DNA of 64,000 nt from Strongyloides papillosus (taxonomy: Eukaryota > Nematoda > Chromadorea > Rhabditida > Strongyloididae), in assembly GCA_005656395.1 (NCBI GenBank), contig SRSI01000004.1, positions 1,054,001-1,118,000 on the forward strand. Reading direction: 5' to 3'. The first letter of the stretch is position 1. The number at the start of each line of letters is the position of its first letter. The notes below the pieces were generated by a model. That model was not told where the DNA came from and made no database searches. It worked only from the letters and a program-made list of their open reading frames with translations. This document shows, piece by piece, positions 1 through 10,717 of this stretch. The position numbers were made by a program, and so were the translations under genes.

Positions 1-3000
1 AATATTGTTCCTCCAAGAGCTATAAATGCACAGAAATTACAAATTAACAAAAATTCCATTCTTGGTAGGAAGACTTTTAGAGACAATAATGGAAAAATTT
101 ATATAGTTAAAGAGAATATCTCAATGGGTCAAAGTAACTTCCAACGACCAATACAATTGATTAAAAAAACAAGAATAAATAATCACGATGATGCACCAAA
201 ATTAATTCCACAAGTTTCAACAATGCCGAAACTTAACATACCAAATCATCATCAAAATGGAACCTCTTCTGCACCTTTATCTCCTGTACAAATGGGTTTA
301 ACTCGTGGTAATGGAATATACCACCAACCAAAGGTACCCATAAATAGAATTGGAGTAAATCAAAATGGTAATAGGAGTATTCCATTTACAGTTTATACAA
401 ATCCAAACGGAATTAAAAAATTAATTTATCCCAGTGGAAGGCTTCAACATAGCATGATTGTCAGGCAACCTATATTAAATGATCTTCAAAAGATGAAAGC
501 CAACATAAAAATGGCCACTACAAAAGAAGAAATGAAAAATGCATTAAAAATGGGTGCAGTAAAAGCTAAAGAAACGGTATTTGAAGAGGAAGATGAAACT
601 TTAGGTCATGCAGAGACTTATTCAGAGTACAAACCAGCTAAATTGAGGAGTGGTAATCCTCATCCAGACTGTGTTGTTGAAACATCTTCTTTAAGTAGTG
701 TCTCTCCACCCGAAATAAGATATCAAGTGGAAATTCCTGAAATAAATATTGACGAAGGTAGGATTTCTGCCTTACAATTAGAAGTTGTTATTTATGCTTG
801 CCAAATGCATATGAATAAATTTCCAAATGGTGAAAGAGCTGGTTATCTTATTGGTGATGGTGCTGGTGTTGGAAAAGGTAGAACAATTGCTAGTATTATT
901 TATGAAAATTATTTACGTGGTAGGAAGAAGGCGTTGTGGCTTTCAGTATCTAGTGATTTACGTTGGGATACTGAAAGGGATTTGCGTGATATTGGTGCTA
1001 TAGATATTCCTGTCGTTCCGCTTAACAAATTAAAATATGCAAAAATCAATGGTCCAGAAAATAATAATTTTAAAAAGGGTGTCATTTTTGCTACATACTC
1101 TTCATTAATAGGTGAATGTAGGACTGCAAAAAGTAAATATCGCACTAGATTAAAACAATTATTACAATGGTTTGGACCTGATTTCGATGGTCTTATTATC
1201 TTTGATGAATGTCATAAAGCAAAAAATTTATGCCCTACTGCTGGGTCAAAGCCAACTAAAACTGGTAAAGTTGTTATGGAACTTCAGAAACTTTTACCTA
1301 ATGCAAGAATTGTCTATGCTTCTGCTACTGGTGCCACTGAACCCAAAAATATGGCGTACATGACTAGACTTGGTCTATGGGGTAAGGGACAAAGTTTCCC
1401 TGAATTTAATGATTTTATTAATGCCGTTGAAAAAAGAGGTGTTGGTGCAATGGAACTTGTGGCAATGGATATGAAGCAACGTGGTTTATATCTTGCTAGA
1501 CAACTTTCTTTCCGTGGTGTGACATTTCGTGTTGAAGAAGTTGCTTTGTCTAATGATTTTATTTATGCGTATGATGAAAGTGTCAAAGTATGGCTGGATG
1601 TACGTAGGTATTTTCAAAAAGCACTTTCTGTTCTTAATGAAGATGAAAGAGTATCGCAAAAATTGGTATGGGGACAATTTTGGGCAGCACATCAACGGTT
1701 TTTCAAATATCTTTGTATAGCTGCAAAAGTACAAGCCTGTGTTAATATTGCAAAAGAAGCTTTAAAAAATAATAAATGTGTTGTTATTGGTTTGCAAAGT
1801 ACCGGTGAGGCAAGGACACTTGAACAATTAGAAGAAAATGGTGGAGAGTTGACTGAGTTTGTCTCCACAGCAAAAGCTGTATTTCAGGGTTTAATTGAAA
1901 AACATTTTCCTACACAAGACATTTCATTTTCTGGAAAATATGACATATTTTCAGACTTCGACAAAATGTTGGGATCAGGAAGTAAGTCAAAGAAAAATAA
2001 CAAAAGAAAAAAGAATCCAATTGATGATTTCTTCAATGATTTTGATAATGATGACGATAATGAAAGAACTAAAAACACCAAACGAAGGAAATTAGAAAGT
2101 GAACACAATGAAACGTCAGAGGATGAAAGTGATTCAGATGCTAGTTCTAGCGATAGTGATTTAGATATAGGAGGTGATCATGAAGCGTGGAAGAAATTGT
2201 TATTGGCTGAAGCCGAGACGTCAGATGAGGAAATGTCTGATAACAGTGAAAGTGATAGTCATAGTGATACAGATGATAGTAGTACAAATAATGACAAGGA
2301 TAGTGACAGTGAAACTGAAGAACATGAGAAAGAAGATGATAACTTTAATCCATTCTTACATGACTTCTCCACTAACGATCCTTGGGCTGATAAACAAAAT
2401 GTTATTGAAGAAAGTCAAGGTAAATTATCGAAAGCTGAAGAAAAGGAACAACGACGTCTAAAAAAGAAAGAAGAAAAGGAGCGTGAAAAGAAAAAGCGCG
2501 AGAAACGGCGTAGAAAGAAGCAAAAAAGACTAGATAAAATAGCTGATATCGTTAGGAGGAAAGAAGAAATGGCTTCTGATGCTATGAAATCATCTGCTGA
2601 AGTTTTTATACAATCTTCTAAGATTATTGATGACGATGATGTTGAAGTAACTGCTAACAACTTAGGAATGATAAAAACAGAACTTCTTGCTGCCGTTGAA
2701 AGATTAGGATCGAAACTCCCTCCAAACACATTAGATCAATTGATAGATGAACTCGGTGGACCTGAATTTGTAGCCGAAATGACTGGTAGAAAAGGAAGAG
2801 TTGTTACAAAAGAAAATGGTGAAGTTGAGTACCAACAAAGACATGTTGGTACTGATGCAACAGTTGAATTAATGAATGTTGAAGAGAAACATAAATTTAT
2901 GAAAGGTGAAAAATTAATTGCCATTATTTCTGAGGCAGCTTCTTCCGGTATTTCACTTCAAGCCGATAGGAGAGCAGAAAATAAAAGACGAAGAGTTCAC

Positions 3001-4323
3001 ATTACTATGGAACTTCCATGGTCTGCCGATAAAGCCATTCAACAGTTTGGTAGAACTCATCGTAGTAACCAAGTTAGTGCTCCAGAGTACCTATTTCTTA
3101 TATCTGAATTGGCTGGAGAAAAAAGGTTTGCTTCAATTGTCGCTAAACGCCTGGAATCTCTGGGTGCCTTGACACATGGTGATAGAAGAGCAACTGAAAG
3201 TAGAGATTTATCACAATTTAACCTTGATAATAAATATGGAAGAGCAGCTCTTGAAGTTTGCTTAAAATCTGTTGTTGGAGTTATTAATCCACCTTTTATG
3301 GAGCCACCTGAAAATTACAAACCTGGAAACTTCTTTTCTGATATGCGACAGTATCTTGAAGGTGTTGGTATCCTTAGTGTTAATAAATTAGGACAATATT
3401 CAATCGAAAGAGATGGAAATTCTATAGCAAAATTTTTAAATCGACTTCTAGGTTTACCTGTTCATGCACAAAATGCTCTTTTCGAATATTTTACTCTTAT
3501 TTTGGAAGAGTTAATTAGACAAGCAAAGTATGATGGAACTTATGATATGGGTATTATGGATGTCGGAACAGGTGAAAATAAAGTTCAACGTCTGGAAACT
3601 CGTACTTTTACTGGGAAATTAAATTATAACACATTTAGAGTTGAGATGCATAAAATTGGTGTCGAAAGAGGAATGAGTTGGGAAGAGGCATTAAGTGTTC
3701 GTAAAGTACATACAAATGAAAATGATGGATTTTACATTGCTCCCCTTGGAGCTTTAGGAAAACAACAAGTTGTATTATTATGTGAGATTGGTGGAAAGAA
3801 AAATTATGATAATGATGAACATCTTTTTTCAATAACTAAACCACAATCTGGTCGTATCCACAAATTAGAAAGATTTTCTGAACTAACAAAACGATTTAAA
3901 AAGATTTCTAATGATGAAGCAGAACCAATTTGGAAAACTTTATATGTCAATTCTGCTACATATTGTCAACATAAATATTTCCACGGTAAATGTAAAACAG
4001 AAGAAGCAGGAACATATTGTGAGATTGGTAGAAGGACTAGGACGTTTTTTGTCTTGTCAGGAAGTGTTCTTTCTGTTTGGCCAATAATTGAAGAAGTTTT
4101 AACTGGTTCTAATACAAATACTTCATCAAATACATCAAAAGATAATCAAAAGAAATCTTCTAGAATGCAAGTTATTAGAGTTAGAACGAGTGAAAATCAA
4201 AAAATTGTTGGATTGAGTATTCAATCATATTTTGTTAGAACTTTGATCTCTCGTCTTGAGGCACATTGTGGTGGTGTTCGTGATGTAGATTCATTTATAA
4301 ATGCTCATCCTTCCAACCAATAA
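1..4323 (+). CDS. sbno: Strawberry notch (SBNO) helicase-like protein, 5' partial
   Basis: The reading frame is open from the first base of the window, so the gene starts upstream; the first in-frame Met is at 124. This is a superfamily 2 helicase-like nuclear regulator of the strawberry notch family (C. elegans let-765), known from Notch and Ras/EGF signalling and transcription control. Seen directly: a Walker A-like segment GDGAGVGKGRT near 853-885, a DECH box (FDECHKAKN) near 1201-1227, an SAT-like motif (ASATGAT) near 1318-1338, and the SBNO C-terminal helicase segment with QFGRTHRSNQ near 3040-3070. Between the two helicase halves (about 1975-2570) is a large low-complexity insert: an Asp/Glu/Ser stretch followed by a Lys/Arg/Glu-rich helix. 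No intron is visible in the 4.3 kb present. An AATAAA-like signal follows the stop. Family assignment is secure; the missing N-terminus is not known. Confidence 0.95.
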   Translation, partial: NIVPPRAINAQKLQINKNSILGRKTFRDNNGKIYIVKENISMGQSNFQRPIQLIKKTRINNHDDAPKLIPQVSTMPKLNIPNHHQNGTSSAPLSPVQMGLTRGNGIYHQPKVPINRIGVNQNGNRSIPFTVYTNPNGIKKLIYPSGRLQHSMIVRQPILNDLQKMKANIKMATTKEEMKNALKMGAVKAKETVFEEEDETLGHAETYSEYKPAKLRSGNPHPDCVVETSSLSSVSPPEIRYQVEIPEINIDEGRISALQLEVVIYACQMHMNKFPNGERAGYLIGDGAGVGKGRTIASIIYENYLRGRKKALWLSVSSDLRWDTERDLRDIGAIDIPVVPLNKLKYAKINGPENNNFKKGVIFATYSSLIGECRTAKSKYRTRLKQLLQWFGPDFDGLIIFDECHKAKNLCPTAGSKPTKTGKVVMELQKLLPNARIVYASATGATEPKNMAYMTRLGLWGKGQSFPEFNDFINAVEKRGVGAMELVAMDMKQRGLYLARQLSFRGVTFRVEEVALSNDFIYAYDESVKVWLDVRRYFQKALSVLNEDERVSQKLVWGQFWAAHQRFFKYLCIAAKVQACVNIAKEALKNNKCVVIGLQSTGEARTLEQLEENGGELTEFVSTAKAVFQGLIEKHFPTQDISFSGKYDIFSDFDKMLGSGSKSKKNNKRKKNPIDDFFNDFDNDDDNERTKNTKRRKLESEHNETSEDESDSDASSSDSDLDIGGDHEAWKKLLLAEAETSDEEMSDNSESDSHSDTDDSSTNNDKDSDSETEEHEKEDDNFNPFLHDFSTNDPWADKQNVIEESQGKLSKAEEKEQRRLKKKEEKEREKKKREKRRRKKQKRLDKIADIVRRKEEMASDAMKSSAEVFIQSSKIIDDDDVEVTANNLGMIKTELLAAVERLGSKLPPNTLDQLIDELGGPEFVAEMTGRKGRVVTKENGEVEYQQRHVGTDATVELMNVEEKHKFMKGEKLIAIISEAASSGISLQADRRAENKRRRVHITMELPWSADKAIQQFGRTHRSNQVSAPEYLFLISELAGEKRFASIVAKRLESLGALTHGDRRATESRDLSQFNLDNKYGRAALEVCLKSVVGVINPPFMEPPENYKPGNFFSDMRQYLEGVGILSVNKLGQYSIERDGNSIAKFLNRLLGLPVHAQNALFEYFTLILEELIRQAKYDGTYDMGIMDVGTGENKVQRLETRTFTGKLNYNTFRVEMHKIGVERGMSWEEALSVRKVHTNENDGFYIAPLGALGKQQVVLLCEIGGKKNYDNDEHLFSITKPQSGRIHKLERFSELTKRFKKISNDEAEPIWKTLYVNSATYCQHKYFHGKCKTEEAGTYCEIGRRTRTFFVLSGSVLSVWPIIEEVLTGSNTNTSSNTSKDNQKKSSRMQVIRVRTSENQKIVGLSIQSYFVRTLISRLEAHCGGVRDVDSFINAHPSNQ

Positions 4324-5492
4324 ATCGTTATATATAAATAAATGTTATTAATGGCAATTTTTCTTTTTTTTAATAGAATTTACTAGAAATTTTAATTAAT
4401 TTTTGATGTATTTGATGATTTATTAATTATTAGATATTCCATCTTGGTTCAAATGTTTGTTATGGAATCGTTAAAAAAATTTCGTTCTTTTGATGGCAAG
4501 ATTCTTCATTTAATTACTTCAAGACTTTTTGTAACACTTTTTAAAACTTTAACAAATTGGATAAGGATTCTGAATGTTTTTTAAGAGCATGAAAGAAAGA
4601 GAGGTTAAGAAGGAATGCTTTAATGATAAGCTTTAGAAGATAGATAAATTAATGTTTTTTAAAGTAGACGACAATTAGAAACAACATTTTCTTGTAAATT
4701 TTTATTTGTTTTATGATGAAATGGTATATAGTATAAAGCTATTTTTAGAAATAAACTTTTTTGAAGTAAATTTAAAGTATCTATACAAATAACACATTTA
4801 AAAATCTCTTTTTTTATTTTTTGTTTTAAAAATTTTAAATCTTTTTGTTAACAAATAAGAAAGTATTGTAAATTTACAGTCGTCATTCTGTAAAGATACT
4901 GTAACCATGATACCATAATGATTGATTTAATTTTTTTCCTTGTAAATTGGGTAAGGATATCTAATAAAAGTTATTATTATTTATTGTTCCAGTATATTTT
5001 GTTTATAATTAACGGAAAAAGACTTTTGCTAAAAAAACTATTTTTTATAAGTGTAATTTTCGTTAAATTATAGTATATATTATTTTATAAAAGCTTAAAA
5101 GATAAAATTACTAATTAATAGATGGAATGTTGCTTTAAAAATGTAGTTTTTCCTATACATTTTATATTATTTTAATTTGCCACTTTCACTTTAAATACCT
5201 TTTAGTATATTGAGTGTAAATATTTTAATTGTCATAAATATTTATCACAAAAGAAGAGTAGATTAATTACCATTGCAATCTCAAAAACATATTAATCAAA
5301 ACTTTTTAAATTAATGAGACAAGAGCAAAAGGTTTTCTCATTTATTTATGTTACATAAAGCATTAGCTAAAGTTTGGTCCATAAATTTTTAAAATAGATA
5401 TAATGATAAAAATATTTTCACTCTTTTTTGATAACATAAAAGTTGTAAAATAAGAATAGATTATTATTTGTTTCAAATATAATTATCTTGAA
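4324..5492. other. AT-rich intergenic region between sbno and FAR gene
   Basis: About 1.2 kb between two plus-strand genes. It should contain the sbno 3' UTR and the promoter of the secreted FAR gene. No ORF with protein-like composition and no RNA gene was recognised. Confidence 0.6.
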
Positions 5493-6357
5493 ATGAGAGT
5501 TGGTTTTATTTTATATTTTTTAACTTTTTATGTTACTGTTGGTTTCTGTGATATTTCCGGACTCTTTGGTGTTGATGTTCAAAAAAAAATTGATGGTAAT
5601 TAAAATATTTATTGATTTATAAATTAATATATTTCCCAGAAATTATACCACAAGAAGCAAGAAAATTTTATAATGATTTAACAGCAAAAGATAGGAATAT
5701 TTTTTCTGAAATTATTGGAAAATTGAACCAATTTAATTCTTCTGGTGACATTCTACAAGCTCTTGAAGGAAGATCTTCAATTTTATACCAAAAAGCAGAA
5801 GGAATAATAAACTGGTATAAAGAAGCTTATGGCGGTTTAAGTGGTAAAGCAAAAGACTTTGTTACTGAGGTATTATTATTTTATATAAATTAGATATATT
5901 CATACTTTTAAAGGTATTAGAAACAAGTAAAAGAATTATTGGTGGGGGATTGAATTTGCAAAACGTTAAATTGGAAATGAATAAACTTATAGTTGTTTAT
6001 CGTCAACTTCCAGATTTTGTTAAGGGAGAACTCGATAACACATTTCCCAAAATTGCTGCAATTGTTCATAATGATATACTTAATACGATGGCTAGATCAT
6101 TATTAGGAATAGGCAATACCGATTTCCCTTATCAAGGACCTGCAGATAACCCAACCAATACAGATGATGTTATTCGTCCAACCACTGATGATAAAACCCA
6201 TCCAACTGATAATACAAATGGTGATGGATTTAAAGAAAATTCAGATATAAATACTACACCACATCCAGATAACAGTCATCACAAAGTCCCAGGAGATGAC
6301 ATCGAAGAAGTTGTTCAAAAAAAAGACATAGACTTAAGAAGATATAACAGAGTATAG
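5493..6357 (+). CDS. Secreted fatty-acid and retinol-binding (FAR) protein
   Basis: Three exons by eye: 5493-5595, 5640-5869 and 5914-6357, giving 258 aa. Exon 1 starts with a hydrophobic signal peptide (MRVGFILYFLTFYVTVGFC) that is too short to stand alone as an ORF. Exons 2-3 have the typical nematode FAR pattern: PQEARKFYNDLTAKD, then EGRSSILYQKAEG and LSGKAKDFVTEV, an all-alpha lipid-binding fold of about 160 aa. FAR proteins are secreted by nematodes and bind fatty acids and retinol. In parasites they are thought to acquire host lipids or dampen lipid signalling (family knowledge). The last ~75 residues are an unusual hydrophilic Asp/Thr/Pro/Asn-rich tail not typical of the family. Both introns are 44 bp with GT..AG ends and preserve phase. 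Confidence 0.88.
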
Positions 6358-6601
6358 ACCACCATAAAATTTGAAAAAGTATTTTTATTATAAAAATTTA
6401 TTTAAGATAAAAATACGACACGAAATAAAATAAAAAAATAAAGTTTTTAAAAACTAAATACTTTCTTTGGCAAAAGATGTCAAAAGTAGATTTATTAAAA
6501 CCAATTTTCCAACTAAAAAATATATTCTATATATACCTTTGAATCGAGAATAGAAAAAAGAAACATATTTAAAAGTATCTGTAATAAGAATTTTGAAAGT
6601 G

Positions 6602-8032
6602 CTAATCAGATTGACTTTCAGAGCTGGGACTACGAGATCTGTTTGAATGTCCTGAATTGTTTTCTGAAACTGGTGTATGTGATCTGAATAAAATTAAATA
6701 AATGATATATAAAAACAATAGAATACCTTGAACGACTATTTTCACGAGATATATCTTTTGTACATGATGGTGATTGTGATCTCTTATTGGATACTGGTGT
6801 CTCCGACCCTGATTTTGAACTTTTTCTCGGAGGGCTACGGCTACGAGATCTACTTCTTGATCTTGAATACCTAAAAAAATTAGTAGTTAGATAAATATCC
6901 TAATTCTTAGAAGTTTTTTTCAAATTTTTACATTATTTTATCGTGCCTTTTTCATGAGTAATTCCAAAACACGTTTCATTCACATTCCTTCTTCATAAAA
7001 TGTAACTCGCATTTAGATTAAATGAAGAATTTGAATTTTTTAACATATATTAAGAAATTTCTAGTGTGTTATGGAAGTAAGGAAGGTATTTCATGAAAAC
7101 TGATAATTTCATTTCATTTTAATGCTATTATTTTACGGGATTCAAAATAATAAATTGAGATGGGATATATAGCTTCCTCTTCCCTTCTCATCATATCCTA
7201 TCATTCATTTGTTTTCATATAAAATGTCAACTTTGAAATATTTTCATTTGTTCAAAATATTATGATGAAATAAGTAGATGGCATGCAATTACACCACAAA
7301 ACAGTAGAAAAAAAATTAAGGTACGTATTGTGGTGATTAATTTTACCATTGCGCAATGTTGATTAATAAATATATAGCAATTCCAGTACTTTTCATAAAG
7401 TTTTACTCTTTTAACCATACAAATTCTTGCTTCGTAATGATTAAAGATTCAATTATTACATCTTATGTAAGAAATAATTTGTTACAGTAGTAAATGAACA
7501 TGACTTACAAATGATGACAAAGATTAAATTAGAAGGGGCAGAAAAAGGATTGTGATGATGTAGAGATGAAGCTATTGCTAAAAGTAATACAATCGATAAT
7601 AACGAAGATTGTTTAAAGGAGGAAGCGTAAAATAAAAATAAGGCTACACTTTCTTTTAAATTAACTTACCTACTGTACCTTGGACTTCTACTACGACGAT
7701 CGTATCTACGACGGCTAGAACTTTCATTTTTAATACGATTGTTACCGTGAGCCAATTCTACACGGACTCGAACCCCGCAAATTTTTCTATAATAAAAAAA
7801 AATAATACTCAAAATTTCAAGAAACTTACGATCCATCTAGTTTTCTTACAGCATCTTCTGCATCCCGATTATCCATAAACTCAACAAAAGCAAATCCTGG
7901 AGGTCTTCTGGCAATCCAAACTTTACGAATTTTCCCATATTTACAAAAGGCATCCTCTAATTCATATGTTTTAGCATCATCTGGTAACCCTCCAATGTAA
8001 ACCTTTCCTATGCCAGCGTCACGACGAGACAT
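6602..8032 (-). CDS. rsp-6: SR splicing factor (SRSF3/7-like, RSP-6-like)
   Basis: Minus strand, four exons by eye: 7830-8032, 7670-7786, 6727-6870 and 6602-6683; 181 aa. Exon 1 encodes an RRM with RNP2-like KVYIGGL and the strongly conserved [18 protein letters not shown], as in SRSF3/7 and C. elegans RSP-6. Later exons give a short Arg/Ser domain ([25 protein letters not shown]). No CCHC zinc knuckle is seen, so it resembles SRSF3/RSP-6 rather than SRSF7. It should bind pre-mRNA in the nucleus and promote splice-site choice. Introns 1 and 3 are short (43 bp each), but intron 2 (6871-7669) is 799 bp, far above the local norm, and holds a candidate poison exon listed separately. The exact RSP orthologue is not certain. 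Confidence 0.88.
7509..7577 (-). promoter_or_regulatory. Candidate poison cassette exon in the SR gene
   Basis: Inside the 799 bp intron on the minus strand there is a TTTTAG acceptor just upstream of 7577 and a perfect GTAAGT donor just downstream of 7509, bounding 69 nt. If included after exon 2, whose last codon is split after AG, the frame meets a TAA after 16 codons. Inclusion would then create a premature stop. SR genes in many animals autoregulate through such exons and nonsense-mediated decay (established knowledge). That this one is used is inference. Confidence 0.4.
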
Positions 8033-8469
8033 CTTTGTAGTAGTATATATAGAATATAAAAATGAAATAGAATAGTTTATTTCACTTTCAATTGAGCTTC
8101 TTTAATTCGCTGTAAGATATTTTCTTGGGTTCTCGCACATCGAGAATGAAATTTTACATATATAAGCTTAAACTTGATAATAACATTTAATCAGTTGCTA
8201 AGTAATGTAAAGTCGCAAATTCACATATATTTACCTTTTTAATAATGTTTAATATGATGGAGTATGTAATTTGTTTACTTCTTTCTATTATACTTATCTT
8301 TTCGTTAAAATTGTGATGTTATTAACTTCTGCAAAAGTAATTTATTATAATTATTATTTTCATTATGTATAATTGTTAAGTAAAAATAATAAATATATAT
8401 TATGTTTTTAATTTAAATAGAAATATTAATATTTAATGGAAAAATAAAGTAGGAATTTAATTTAAGGGA
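8033..8469. other. Intergenic, promoter side of SR gene
   Basis: About 440 bp upstream of the minus-strand SR gene and downstream of the minus-strand methyltransferase stop. Rich in A/T; no gene seen. Confidence 0.5.
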
Positions 8470-9222
8470 TTAGTATATTTTTTCAAAAGTGGCAATCCAA
8501 TTTCCTTGTTCCCATATACAGTTTTGAACTTTTAATCCTTCAACAGAATTTATAAGATTTTCTAATTCATTCTCAACAAACATATGATAATATCTTAGAT
8601 ATTGTTTTTCATCTTCCTTATCTTTTTTCCAGGGAACTAACATGTCTTGTTGTTTGAATTGTTTACCACTATGAACACGAAGCATACCATCATTATCTAT
8701 ATCCATTTCTTCGTCACTTTTTTTTGACCGCATCAATTCATATCGTGAACCTTTTTGATTCATAGCCCACACAGTTACACAACCTTTTCCACCCACTTTT
8801 AAAATTTTAGCTATTTGTTTAATAGCTTCTTGTCTGCGGGTATCCGTTGATAGATGATGAATTACGGCAATTGAAATAACGGCATCCCCTGATTCTGGTA
8901 AAAAAGGTAACTTTAAAATGTCTGCCTGCAAAACATTGCATCCTTTACTATTGGCAATTTGGCATAAATTGTAACATAAATCACTTCCAATTTTTATAAG
9001 TTTATCTTCTCTAACGAGATATTTTCCATTTCCACATCCAACATCATAAACAAGAGAGTAAGGTTGAAGAGAATTTAAAAATTCACTAACAGCTTTCCAT
9101 TGAGAGTACCGAGTTTTGTCAAAATGATCTGCTATATTTTCATATACATCTTGAACATAAGATGCTTCTAGTAGTTTACCTTTATCATCTTCATTAGGAA
9201 TAGCAATATTAGTCGAGGTCAT
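8470..9222 (-). CDS. ALKBH8: ALKBH8/TRM9-type tRNA wobble-uridine methyltransferase
   Basis: A 250-aa class I SAM-dependent methyltransferase. Motif I is VYDVGCGNGKYL (about residues 58-69), followed by GSDLCYNLC and IHHLSTDTRRQEA; GGKGCVTVWAMNQ lies on the later strands. The N-terminal ASYVQDVYENIADHFDKTRYSQW is the usual TRM9/ALKBH8 methyltransferase entry. The family methylates 5-carboxymethyluridine at position 34 of certain tRNAs, with TRM112 as partner. A TTTTAG acceptor touches the ATG on the minus strand. It could be a spliced-leader site, or the acceptor of a cis-intron from the AlkB ORF 1.5 kb upstream (10718-11368). Cis-splicing would be phase 0 on both sides and rebuild a normal ALKBH8 linker. 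So this is either a stand-alone TRM9-like gene or the 3' exon of a full ALKBH8. Confidence 0.9.
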   Translation of the reverse strand: MTSTNIAIPNEDDKGKLLEASYVQDVYENIADHFDKTRYSQWKAVSEFLNSLQPYSLVYDVGCGNGKYLVREDKLIKIGSDLCYNLCQIANSKGCNVLQADILKLPFLPESGDAVISIAVIHHLSTDTRRQEAIKQIAKILKVGGKGCVTVWAMNQKGSRYELMRSKKSDEEMDIDNDGMLRVHSGKQFKQQDMLVPWKKDKEDEKQYLRYYHMFVENELENLINSVEGLKVQNCIWEQGNWIATFEKIY

Positions 9223-9872
9223 CTAAAATTACCATTGGTAAGTATTGGAAAAGATTTATATATATAAAAGTTTAGTGTTATTTATTATATTCATACAACA
9301 AAAACTGTTCTTAGCATTTTATATTTTAAAAATTAAAATTAAAAAAACAAATCCCATTGTAATAAATGTGTAAAATATGTAATTTTGGTTTAAAAATAAA
9401 TCTTAAATGTGATTAAATAATTAAAAGTACTTTAGACGATTCTCCAATACATACAGGGAAATCGTGAAATGATTTGAATTCTGATAAAACTTGAATGATA
9501 AAAAATTGCAATATACATTTTTAAAAAGTGTAAATATTTTCCTTTATGGTAATGGTTAGAAATATTTATTTAAGTGGAGGAAAACAAATATATACAAAAA
9601 TACTACAATATTTAAGCATACAATTATTTTTCAATTTCTCGAGGCATTTTATGTAAATGAATATTTTTATGAATTCATATTTAATTAAAAAAATAGATAC
9701 TATATTTAATTTTTCACAGTTAATGAAAATGTGACAACAAAAATTTAAATTTTGTTAATGGACAATAAAAAGACGAGATATTTAAATTCTTAAAGGTACT
9801 TATTTTTCAAATTTTTTTCAAATATTTATGATTTAATATGGAAAAATAGGTAAAATATTTTAGTGTTAACAA
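9223..9872. other. AT-rich region between methyltransferase ORF and orphan membrane gene
   Basis: A divergent 650 bp spacer. It may be promoter for both genes, or part of the ALKBH8 intron in the nested-gene model. No ORF of note. Confidence 0.5.
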
Positions 9873-10522
9873 ATGAGGAAATTTGGTAAAAGTGCTCGTA
9901 AGTTTCTTACAGAAATTCCAGCCAAAAAGGAAGACAGAATTTTATACTACAATATCATATTATTGATAATTTCTTTTGTTGTGGTTAGAATTCTTATGAT
10001 ATTTTTTTTAGTACAAATACGTAAGTTTATCAAATACGTAGGACATTTATATAATTATTTTTAGACAAAAGTTCCTGCTCAACGGTGATATGTCCTGATA
10101 TGGAGAAAATAGCGTTTAGTAAACTTCCCTTAACTATAAAAATATTAGAACTTGTAAGACCATTTGGAGTAACATTAAGTTTTGTTGCAATTGCAATAAT
10201 ATTCCTACTTATAAATGTGGAAAATGAGAATTCTAAATTAATTACCTTTATTGGTATAGGTGTTGCTTCAATGAAACTCCTCACAACAATTATAGAAATG
10301 GGATCGAATTTAGATACACTTAAATATGTAACAACCAAATCAAATATTGTTCTAATTTATTTTAATATCTTTTTTGTTTGTTCTGAATCTTTCTTATCCT
10401 ATGGTTCTATTTTGGCTGCTTTCTATAGATATAAATTACAAATGTATGATCATTTATCAGTAGAAAATACGAAATCAAAGTCAAAATCAAGAGAAAGAAG
10501 TAAAAGTAGAAGTAAGGATTAG
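9873..10522 (+). CDS. Orphan four-helix membrane protein
   Basis: Two exons by eye: 9873-10020 and 10065-10522; 201 aa. The 44 bp intron has a GTAAGT donor. I do not recognise the family. The protein shows a short basic N-terminus, a hydrophobic segment at about residues 25-48, a small cysteine-containing loop, then three further hydrophobic stretches (about 73-95, 98-116 and 130-160). The hydrophilic tail is Lys/Ser/Arg-rich (KSKSKSRERSKSRSKD). The tetraspan shape with a short first loop resembles nematode-specific small membrane proteins. It lies on the opposite strand between the two ALKBH8 pieces, so it may be nested in an ALKBH8 intron. Confidence 0.7.
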
Positions 10523-10717
10523 AAAGAATAACATAGTAGCGTTTAGTAAATTTTTCCAAACAGATATTACTTAATATGATTATTACAATATGTTATCAAT
10601 AATGAAATTTTCTATTAATTATTATCACTTTTATTTAACCTATATTTATAGAGAACTTTTAAATGATCACATAAATTTAGATTCATTATCATAGTTAAAA
10701 TTATTTATATTTTAAAT

